A DNA stretch of 64,000 bases from Pedobacter cryoconitis (GTDB lineage Bacteria; Bacteroidota; Bacteroidia; Sphingobacteriales; Sphingobacteriaceae). The notes under the pieces are model-generated. The model made no database searches. It was given only the letters and a program-made list of their open reading frames with translations, and was not told the origin of the DNA. Location of the stretch: contig NZ_QLLR01000005.1 in the NCBI RefSeq assembly GCF_003259615.1, forward strand, positions 104,741-168,740. Reading direction: 5' to 3'. How positions within the stretch are numbered: the stretch's first letter is position 1; each line of letters opens with the position of its first letter. Shown here one piece after another: positions 27,632-34,519 of the stretch. Both the position numbers and the translations under genes were made by a program.

Positions 27632-28918
27632 TTATGAATGAATGATTCTTTTTGAGGTAATATATTTAATACAGACCCAGGTTATCGGAACCAGCACTGC
27701 GGCCAGTACGAAAAAAGATACATAACTTGTTTTTGTCATTACAGGAACTAACCAGGTGGTTAAAAGTGTGCCTAATACTGCGGCTGTACCACCCATTCCT
27801 GCTACCGTCCCTACATTTTTACCATTGAAATAATCACTTGGCAAAGTTTGCAGGTTGCCGATCAGGAACTGAAAACCGAACAGGGTTAAACCTATCAGTA
27901 CCATCGCTAAACCCGGCTCTGCTTTCAGGTCATCCAGCTTATAGACAATGGCTACTAAAGACAGCAGCATGAACAGACAGCCCACAGCCACCGAATTCTT
28001 TCTTGCTTTTACTGCATTTACACCCTTTTTCACTTGCCAGGAAGAATGGTACCCGCCAAGCAGACTGCCGATTGCCGCAAATAAATAGGGGAGCCAGGTG
28101 AAAGCGCCAATCTGTTTAATGTCAAAGAGGAATTGCTCTTTCAAAAATGTTGGCAGCCAGGTTACAAACAACCACCATACCGGGTCTATAAAGAACCTGG
28201 CCATAATAATACCCCACGTATTTCTAAACTTTAACAACTCCTTCCAGCTGAGTACCGGAGCTTCATCTGCTTGTGTTTGGGCTTCAGTATCTACGTCCAG
28301 AATGTAGTTTCTTTCCTTTTCAGTAAGCCATGGGTGTTTATCCGGAGTAGCCTTATTGATAATCAACCATGGAATTACCCAGATCAATCCCAATCCGGCA
28401 ATGAATACAAAAGTCATTTTCCAGCCGAATACGATATACAAAAAAGCAATCGCCGGAGCCGATATAACCGAGCCTAATGAAGCGCCCGCACCAAAAATGC
28501 CCTGTGCAATAGCCCTTTCTTTGACCGGAAACCATTCTGCATTACTTTTTGTGGCACCCGGCCAGTTTCCCGCTTCTGAAAACCCAAGCATAAAACGAAA
28601 GATATTGAAGGAAAATAACGACCTGGCGAATGAATGTAAAGCGATCGAAACACTCCAGCCAATAATGGAAATGGTCATACCAAGTCTGGTGCCTACCGCA
28701 TCCATTAATTTCCCGGTAAAAGTCTGCCCCAGCGCATAGGCAATCATGAAGAATGTGGTGATCAGGGCAAGTGCATTTTTATTGTCTGCTGCTGCAATGC
28801 CGAATTCTTTGTAAATATAAGGCCACATAATATTGATGGCACTTCTGTCGATGTAATTGATCACTGTTGCCAGGGAAATCAATGCGATAATGTACCACCT
28901 TAGTCCTTTTATCTTCAT
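27632..28918 (-). CDS. MFS transporter, hexuronate/DEH uptake across the inner membrane
   Basis: A 428-residue major facilitator protein with 12 predicted helices. It belongs to the anion:cation symporter group, as shown by NYIDRSAINIMWPYIYKEFG at the N-terminus, the loop GKLMDAVGTRLGM, and WFPVKERAIAQGIFGAGAS near helix 4. Relatives such as ExuT carry hexuronates. In this block it most likely brings unsaturated uronate or DEH from the periplasm to the DEH reductase encoded 9 nt downstream. The N-terminal basic segment KIKGLRWYIIALISL sits at the start of helix 1 as usual. Confidence 0.88.
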   Translation of the reverse strand: MKIKGLRWYIIALISLATVINYIDRSAINIMWPYIYKEFGIAAADNKNALALITTFFMIAYALGQTFTGKLMDAVGTRLGMTISIIGWSVSIALHSFARSLFSFNIFRFMLGFSEAGNWPGATKSNAEWFPVKERAIAQGIFGAGASLGSVISAPAIAFLYIVFGWKMTFVFIAGLGLIWVIPWLIINKATPDKHPWLTEKERNYILDVDTEAQTQADEAPVLSWKELLKFRNTWGIIMARFFIDPVWWLFVTWLPTFLKEQFLFDIKQIGAFTWLPYLFAAIGSLLGGYHSSWQVKKGVNAVKARKNSVAVGCLFMLLSLVAIVYKLDDLKAEPGLAMVLIGLTLFGFQFLIGNLQTLPSDYFNGKNVGTVAGMGGTAAVLGTLLTTWLVPVMTKTSYVSFFVLAAVLVPITWVCIKYITSKRIIHS

Positions 28919-28923
28919 GAGGT

Positions 28924-28934
28924 TATATTTGGTT
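28924..28934 (-). promoter_or_regulatory. leader motif AACCAAATATA before the MFS gene
   Basis: Minus-strand AACCAAATATA lies 5 nt before the MFS start codon, in the 49-nt gap after the esterase gene. Same 11-mer as before susC and the GntR gene. Confidence 0.4.
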
Positions 28935-28967
28935 TTCGTTGATTAATCTGCCCAAAGGCAGGGATTA

Positions 28968-29849
28968 TTATAAGCCGAGGCCTTTCAGAAATTCCATGAT
29001 CTTTGCATTGACCATTGAATTGTCTGCAGGTTGGAACTTACCGTGCAAGCCACCCTTTACAGTGATGAATTCATTCTTCACGCCCAGTTCATCCAGTTTC
29101 GCTTTTAAAGCTACCGACTGTTCATAAGGGACAATCGGGTCGGCATCACCATGCACGATAAATACCGGCGGACTTGTCTTTTTAACCTGGAACAGGGGAG
29201 AAACAGATTTGGCAAATTCCTGATCCAATGCTTTAGCTCCTAACCAGCTGGTCGCAGATTTACTGGTCTTTAACTTTCCATAACCCCAGTCCCACACATC
29301 AGTAATTCCATATTTATCGATGATCGCCGCGACCTTGATATTTTCAGTGCCTTTACAATTGCCATCAAACAAATGCTCATTTTCAAGCAGCCCGCTCATC
29401 AATGCAAGATGACCACCAGAGGAAGCACCCATAATGACGATTTTATTCACATCAATATGCAGTTGCTTCGCATGGCTGATTAAATAAATCAGCGCACACC
29501 TGGTGTCTTCTACGGCTGCCGGAGCAGTCGCTTTAGCAGTGAGACGGTATTCAATATTGGCCACTGCATATCCCTTTTTGAAAAAGGCACTAAAACCACT
29601 TTGAGATTCTTTCGTCCCTTTATTCCAGCCCCCGCCATGAATATTAATGACCAGCGGGGAAGGCGATCCCTGGGCAGGCGGCAGGTATAAATCCAGTTTC
29701 CCGTCCCAGTCACCTACGCGGGTATAAACCACATTCAGCTGTTCGCTGAACCCGGCAGGATAACTCACCTTTTTAATTTGTGTTGTGTCTTGTGCCACTG
29801 CAGAATGAGTTGTCCATAACAGCCCGGCAATCAGTATAATTCTTTTCAT
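28968..29849 (-). CDS. exported alpha/beta hydrolase (esterase) in the alginate locus
   Basis: A 293-residue protein with a signal peptide (about 1-20, ending AVAQD). The fold is the acetyl-esterase type of alpha/beta hydrolase: oxyanion motif NIHGGGWNKG at 69-78, nucleophile S143 in GASSGGHLAL, an Asp in VHGDADPIVP and a late His in GGLHGKF. It lies 18 nt downstream of the kdgF cupin gene and upstream of the MFS gene, so it is part of the alginate block. The known core pathway needs no esterase. The simplest idea is removal of O-acetyl groups, which occur on bacterial alginates; the sequence alone does not prove the substrate. Confidence 0.85.
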   Translation of the reverse strand: MKRIILIAGLLWTTHSAVAQDTTQIKKVSYPAGFSEQLNVVYTRVGDWDGKLDLYLPPAQGSPSPLVINIHGGGWNKGTKESQSGFSAFFKKGYAVANIEYRLTAKATAPAAVEDTRCALIYLISHAKQLHIDVNKIVIMGASSGGHLALMSGLLENEHLFDGNCKGTENIKVAAIIDKYGITDVWDWGYGKLKTSKSATSWLGAKALDQEFAKSVSPLFQVKKTSPPVFIVHGDADPIVPYEQSVALKAKLDELGVKNEFITVKGGLHGKFQPADNSMVNAKIMEFLKGLGL

Positions 29850-29867
29850 GTTACACCTTATTAAAGC

Positions 29868-30203
29868 CTATAAAAAATCTTCGCGGTGCGGAGAGAATAC
29901 ATCTATCAATACACCTTCTTCCAGGCAAACGCAGCCGTGCATTTTATGTGGAGGGGCATAAAATCCGTCACCTTTTTTAAGGATCTTTTTCTCTTCGCCA
30001 ATACTCATTTCAAAGATCCCGCTATCCACATAAGTTACCTGTGAATGGTGATGCTGATGTAATTGCCCGACTGCTTCTGCCTCAAATTTTGCCTTAACCA
30101 GCATGATTTGATCATTGTAACCAAAAACCTGTCTTTTAACTCCGTTTCCCAGGTCCTGCCAAGGCGTTTCTTCTTCTATTTGAAATAAATTGCTCTGTAA
30201 CAT
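29868..30203 (-). CDS. kdgF: KdgF-type cupin, unsaturated uronate to DEH conversion
   Basis: A 111-residue single-domain cupin. The first cupin motif carries H49, H51 and Q55 (QLHQHHHSQVTYVDSG) and the second has H89 in KKGDGFYAPPHKMHG, a metal-binding set like that described for KdgF. KdgF speeds the ring opening of 4,5-unsaturated monouronates to the linear keto-uronate, DEH in the alginate route. It sits between the PL17 lyase, 5 nt upstream, which makes that substrate, and the rest of the pathway. No signal peptide, so it is cytoplasmic. Confidence 0.88.
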   Translation of the reverse strand: MLQSNLFQIEEETPWQDLGNGVKRQVFGYNDQIMLVKAKFEAEAVGQLHQHHHSQVTYVDSGIFEMSIGEEKKILKKGDGFYAPPHKMHGCVCLEEGVLIDVFSPHREDFL

Positions 30204-30208
30204 ATTGA

Positions 30209-32347
30209 TTAGTTTAGTTTGATAAAGTTTTCTTTGTTTTTAAAGTTGATCTGGTATTGATATAATTTCCCTTTCACTTTAAAGGAAACTGAAATCTGTT
30301 CCGGTCCGGCAGTGATGATTTTCAAATCACTTACATTACCCGAAGCGCCAGACGTGGTTTCATCTACCGTATTTGTGCTGCCATGTGTTTCAATCACTGT
30401 AAAAAACGTTTGTGTTTTACTGCCTTTTGAAGAAAGCATAAAAGCTTTACTCTCCAATAAATTCTGATCCGGATCATTCGCGCCAAGCGTTAGCAATTTC
30501 AGGTTTACAGGTGATTGTGCGGCGAAACTAACCGTATAAAAACGTTTATTGTTGAGCACTGTCAGGTAACCTGTCTGTCCAGCAACAGGTTGCTCCGCAT
30601 TTAACCAAATGTGCTGATAACCATATTGCGTGCCCAAAGCTTTAAGCTGATCCGTGAAAGACTTAATCTGTACAGAAGAATCTGTCAGGTGTCCTTTGTA
30701 CCAAAAGGGGAGGTCATACTGATGAACCTTATCGGCATCAACTCTGAAAATATCAATGATCAAAGACTTTTGAAGTTCTTCTACTTTAAGCAAAGCAGTG
30801 GTTCTGGTCATCTTAACACCCGGATACGCGTTGTTTTCTGCCGCACTGATTACCTTCAGCTGCTGGCCGTCTTTGAAATAAAGAATTTCAGCAGCAGTTT
30901 GCTGTGCGCGGTCTGCATTCGCTTTAAAATTGGAAGTTTCATCTACTGTCAGCGTATTGTGTGCAACCGTTTGTTTAGCCCACGATTTATTCTCAGGCAG
31001 ATAATCACCACCTTTTTTAGATTCTATATTGATGAAACGCGCTGAACCATAATCAGGAAATACCTCGGCATTGTTATCATCGTACAATAAATTCAGCCTG
31101 TCAAAATGCCCGTGGCCCATTCCCTGCGAAGTGGCTTTGATCAATACAGCCTGCTGATCCTCATTTGTTCCCGCTCTTAAGATTCCAATGCCGCCATCTT
31201 TACCAGTTGCACCATCTGTAATTAACATCGTCTTGTAAACAAAGGGTTTAGTTTTTCCTGCGGCAACATCAGCAGCAATTTTTAACCCGGCATCAGAAAT
31301 AATCACCTGTCCTTGTTTATTGACCACATCCAGTAATTCTGGCTGCGGCTTAATATCTGCATAAGCAATATCAACACCATAAACAAGCTCGGCAGATTCA
31401 TAAGTTTTCCCTTTTACCGCATCGTTAAAAGGAAAGAATGTACCGTCCGTATAAGTGAGCTGTAAGGAGGTTTCAATGGCTTTAGCCAGGAGCTGATTGC
31501 GGTATTGAAAGATTTTAAGCGCCGGCTGATAGTTGTTAATCGTTTTTGCAAATATCAAAAAAGGAAGCAGCGCATAACGTTGATAATAAGGGCCCTCCGT
31601 ATAATAACCATCAGGCGAAAACAACTGGTCAATTTGTGCAAGATAACCTGCCTTACCATCCTTAGCTGTCCCTTTCAGAGCCATTTCTACATACTCAGGT
31701 TTATGAATCACATAACCAGTCATTCCTACAGCTGCTACAGCCCAGGTGGCATGGTTATGAATTTTATTAAAGGTTTCCGCACAATCTTCGGTGAAAAACT
31801 TAAGTTCAGGAATAAACAAACCTTTTTCTATCTCCTCACGTTTTGCAGGTGCAATCGCGTCATAAACCAAATCATAACCTTGTATAGTGTAAACTTGCCA
31901 GACAAAATCATTCAGGCTTTGCCAGAAGATCCTACCGCCCTGATGACCTTCTTTCCTCTTCGGGTGAAGCGGCCATTTCTGATATTCAGCAGCATATTTT
32001 AATAATATTTCCTCTACATAAGATGCGTATTTTTTGTCTCCGGACATTTGATAAGCAATTCCGCAATTCAGGATATTGAGGTAATTCTTTTTATGCTGTT
32101 CATGGGTCGCCCCGCCACCAGCATCTTTAGGTACAGGTACGTTAACAGGCTCTTTAATAGCTTTATCGGCATCTGATTTTATCTTCTTGTAAGACTTTTT
32201 AAGCAAGGGATAAGTTAAAGTTCCTTTCCTCAGCGCCTCTATATTCCCTTTGGTCAGCATGATGGAAGGATGCTGCTGCGCATGAGCAGAGAGTCCGAAA
32301 ATCAGGCAAATCAATCCCATTACCAACTTTTTCAAGTAGTTCGTCAT
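30209..32347 (-). CDS. PL17 oligoalginate lyase (heparinase II/III-like)
   Basis: A 712-residue exported exo-lyase that degrades alginate oligomers to unsaturated monouronate. Signal peptide about 1-23 (SAHAQQ). The N-terminal alpha/alpha toroid carries N198 and H199 in NKIHNHATWAV and Y255 in YTEGPYYQRY; N to Y is 57 residues, as in Alg17c (N201/Y258, from memory). The heparinase II/III-like beta domain starts about residue 390 with GHGHFDRLNLLYDDNNAEVF, where H412/H414 are metal- or substrate-site candidates. It lies 52 nt after the GntR gene and 5 nt before kdgF. It probably acts in the periplasm on the products of PL6. Confidence 0.93.
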   Translation of the reverse strand: MTNYLKKLVMGLICLIFGLSAHAQQHPSIMLTKGNIEALRKGTLTYPLLKKSYKKIKSDADKAIKEPVNVPVPKDAGGGATHEQHKKNYLNILNCGIAYQMSGDKKYASYVEEILLKYAAEYQKWPLHPKRKEGHQGGRIFWQSLNDFVWQVYTIQGYDLVYDAIAPAKREEIEKGLFIPELKFFTEDCAETFNKIHNHATWAVAAVGMTGYVIHKPEYVEMALKGTAKDGKAGYLAQIDQLFSPDGYYTEGPYYQRYALLPFLIFAKTINNYQPALKIFQYRNQLLAKAIETSLQLTYTDGTFFPFNDAVKGKTYESAELVYGVDIAYADIKPQPELLDVVNKQGQVIISDAGLKIAADVAAGKTKPFVYKTMLITDGATGKDGGIGILRAGTNEDQQAVLIKATSQGMGHGHFDRLNLLYDDNNAEVFPDYGSARFINIESKKGGDYLPENKSWAKQTVAHNTLTVDETSNFKANADRAQQTAAEILYFKDGQQLKVISAAENNAYPGVKMTRTTALLKVEELQKSLIIDIFRVDADKVHQYDLPFWYKGHLTDSSVQIKSFTDQLKALGTQYGYQHIWLNAEQPVAGQTGYLTVLNNKRFYTVSFAAQSPVNLKLLTLGANDPDQNLLESKAFMLSSKGSKTQTFFTVIETHGSTNTVDETTSGASGNVSDLKIITAGPEQISVSFKVKGKLYQYQINFKNKENFIKLN

Positions 32348-32399
32348 ATCATTATGAATAATAAATTTTAAGGCTTATGCCATTTTTCTGAGCGTAGTT

Positions 32400-33140
32400 T
32401 TAAACTTTGTCTTGTATGATTTTTTGTGCGGCAAAGCCAGCTTTACTTAGCTGGAACATATCATTTAAATGTGCTGCGACTGCGTTTTCTGCGGCATCAA
32501 TATCTTGATCTTCAATTGCTTTTAAGATGGTCCGGTGTTCTTCAATGGCTAGTTTCCCCCTGTTGTCTCCGCAGATTTTATTCTCTACAATACTTTTGAT
32601 CAGATCGGGAATTAAAATCAGGATCATAGACTCAATAACAGAATTTTTAGAGGCTTTTGCGATCCCGATATGGAAAATCATGTCTTCCTCTACCGCATTC
32701 AGATTCGCATTAACTTTAGCTTCATAATCCAGGAGTGCTTCCTTTAAACTTGCCAGGTCTTTTGCTGTTCTTCTTTCCGCAGCCAATTTGACCGCATCCA
32801 GTTCCAGGTAATACCTGGCTTCCAGCAGCGCATTAAAATCTTCTTTATTGAATTTGATAATATCGGTGATGATACTGTCCAGTACCTTAATACTCAGGCC
32901 TGCTACATAAGTTCCGCTTTGTGGATTTGTCTTTAACAACCCATAGAATTCTAACTTCAGAATGGCTTCACGTACATAACTGCGCCCTACACCGAACTTC
33001 TCAGCAAGTATTCTTTCGGCAGGTAAACGGTCACCAGGTTGCAGTTGACCAGAGGTAATCAGCTGTTTAAGCTGTCCGATTATTTTATCTACAGGAGTTT
33101 CAAGTTCGATAGACCTGATGGTTTCTATAAATGATTTCAT
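32400..33140 (-). CDS. FadR-type GntR transcriptional regulator of the alginate locus
   Basis: A 246-residue regulator. The winged helix occupies residues about 12-80 (GDRLPAERILAEKFGVGRSY and NPQSGTYVAG). The C-terminal all-helical FCD ligand-binding domain covers about 90-235, with an FHIGIAKASKNSVIESM metal/ligand motif. It is the first gene of the minus-strand alginate block. Upstream of its start are two 12-bp near-identical palindromes (TTGGTTTACCAA and TTGGTTCACCAA) that overlap the predicted -7 box, so it probably represses itself and the block. The inducer is likely a pathway sugar acid such as KDG or DEH, inferred from context only. Confidence 0.88.
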   Translation of the reverse strand: MKSFIETIRSIELETPVDKIIGQLKQLITSGQLQPGDRLPAERILAEKFGVGRSYVREAILKLEFYGLLKTNPQSGTYVAGLSIKVLDSIITDIIKFNKEDFNALLEARYYLELDAVKLAAERRTAKDLASLKEALLDYEAKVNANLNAVEEDMIFHIGIAKASKNSVIESMILILIPDLIKSIVENKICGDNRGKLAIEEHRTILKAIEDQDIDAAENAVAAHLNDMFQLSKAGFAAQKIIQDKV

Positions 33141-33145
33141 AAGGA

Positions 33146-33156
33146 TATATTTGGTT
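33146..33156 (-). promoter_or_regulatory. leader motif AACCAAATATA before the GntR gene
   Basis: Minus-strand AACCAAATATA lies 5 nt before the GntR start codon and overlaps the first predicted operator. Third copy of the 11-mer in the alginate block. Confidence 0.4.
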
Positions 33157-33177
33157 TACCAATTATTGGTTCACCAA
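33151..33177. promoter_or_regulatory. predicted double operator of the GntR regulator
   Basis: Two 12-bp palindromes of the form TTGGT-NN-ACCAA lie at 33151-33162 and 33166-33177, 15 bp start to start. FadR-subfamily regulators usually bind such TGGT..ACCA palindromes. The second touches the -7 box at 33175-33182, so binding would block transcription. Confidence 0.55.
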
Positions 33178-33204
33178 ATCTATAAAATATAATCAGTAAT
33201 CAAA
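33175..33204 (-). promoter_or_regulatory. predicted promoter of the GntR gene and alginate block
   Basis: On the minus strand TTTG (33204-33201), an 18-nt spacer and TAGATTTG (33182-33175) match the Bacteroidota -33/-7 consensus. The expected start site is near 33168, inside the double operator. Confidence 0.5.
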
Positions 33205-33350
33205 AATTATTTAGGAGTATGTGCTATAGTGTTGATAATCAATGCAAATAATATATTGTTTACGCTAATTTGATTTTTTGAATTTGGTAACTGTCAGGAA
33301 AAATGCTGATATTCCATACTATAAATTGATAGTCCACCTAATTAAATATA

Positions 33351-34016
33351 ATGCCTCTTTTATATCATTCATTTTTTCACCTGCTTTTTATTGGTATCAT
33401 TGCTTTGTTCCCGGTCGTTAATCCAATCGGCTCATCTTTCATTATCAGCCCTTTTTTTACCGGACTCAGCAAAGCCGAAAAAAGAAAGGCAGTCGGAAAA
33501 ATTACCTTTTATGCCTTTTCAATTTGTACGGTGTCTTTATTTGCAGGGCAGTGGATACTGGAAATATTTGGTATTTCTATTCCTGTTGTGCAATTGGCAG
33601 GAGGGATTATGATTTGTAAAATGGGATGGGAGAACCTTTCTTCCGATAAAAAACAAGCAAACCCAACAGCGGGGACAGAAGCTGACTTATCAGGATATAG
33701 TAATATTGAAGGTCAGCTGTTTTACCCGATTACTTTTCCGGTAACTACCGGGGCGGGCACTATTTCTGTATTATTTACATTGAGCGCGCACAGCGAATCA
33801 TCAAACCGGCTTAATTATTTTATGAACACAGCAGCTATTTTATCAGCTATTGTGATCATGTGTATCCTGATTTATATTTTCTATTTGAATACAAAAAATA
33901 TTATCCGGTATCTGGGCTCCAATGCAGAAGCTATCTTTAACCGTATTTCTGCATTCCTGATCTTCTGTGTGGGTTTGCAAATAGCGATTACAGGAATAAA
34001 AAGTTTAATGAAGTAA
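33351..34016 (+). CDS. MarC family integral membrane protein
   Basis: A 221-residue inner-membrane protein with six predicted helices. The family signature is present as IALFPVVNPIGSSFIISPFF near residue 17 and FYPITFPVTTGAGTISVLFT near residue 125. The name refers to the E. coli gene near marRAB, but a role in antibiotic resistance has not held up for the family, and transport substrates are unknown. It is transcribed divergently from the GntR regulator with 210 nt between the starts. It is not clearly part of the alginate system. Confidence 0.9.
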   Translation: MPLLYHSFFHLLFIGIIALFPVVNPIGSSFIISPFFTGLSKAEKRKAVGKITFYAFSICTVSLFAGQWILEIFGISIPVVQLAGGIMICKMGWENLSSDKKQANPTAGTEADLSGYSNIEGQLFYPITFPVTTGAGTISVLFTLSAHSESSNRLNYFMNTAAILSAIVIMCILIYIFYLNTKNIIRYLGSNAEAIFNRISAFLIFCVGLQIAITGIKSLMK

Positions 34017-34086
34017 ATTCATGGCTCATGGGGGTATTGTAAAATATTGCGTTTAAGTCATATCGTCTTCAACACAACATAGCAAC

Positions 34087-34506
34087 ATGAATTTTTTCAT
34101 CCTGAATAAATACACCTTTAAAATCACTTTATTCTTTTGCCTGCCCATTTTTATGTTTTCCTGTAAGAAAGAAACGGTAAGGCAGCCAGTTTATGCGCAA
34201 AAAGAAGTAACCATCGAATACCGGATAAGCCCTTATAAAAATATCATTACAAACGGAGATATTATTTTTACCGATGAAGCTGGTGTAGTCACTGTTTCAG
34301 ACAAAAGGACCTTGCCCTTTTCCAGAAAATTCAAAAGAAATATCAAAAGATCAGCAGTATTATCTTTAGGTATTATTGCTCAATATGCCGGATCAGTGAA
34401 GATGGAAATCAGGGTAGATGATCAGGTCGTGGCTACACTGATTTCCAGCAGTGTACTGAGTAAAAAAGAAATGATCAGATATACTCTTACACTACCGCAG
34501 GAATAA
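34087..34506 (+). CDS. small lipoprotein, unknown function
   Basis: A 139-residue protein with a lipoprotein signal; the lipobox is IFMFSC, modified Cys about residue 26, followed by KKE. The mature part looks like one beta-sandwich (VTIEYRISPYKN, GSVKMEIRVDDQVVATLISS). I do not recognise a family. It is 70 nt downstream of MarC and converges with the receptor gene, 13 nt between stop codons with no visible hairpin. Function unknown; outer-membrane or periplasmic anchoring is inferred from the signal. Confidence 0.6.
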   Translation: MNFFILNKYTFKITLFFCLPIFMFSCKKETVRQPVYAQKEVTIEYRISPYKNIITNGDIIFTDEAGVVTVSDKRTLPFSRKFKRNIKRSAVLSLGIIAQYAGSVKMEIRVDDQVVATLISSSVLSKKEMIRYTLTLPQE

Positions 34507-34519
34507 TAATTTAAAAAAA

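Noticed and set aside
33351..34016. MarC as a multidrug-resistance determinant
   Set aside because: The family name is historical; a role in resistance has not been confirmed and nothing in the context supports it.
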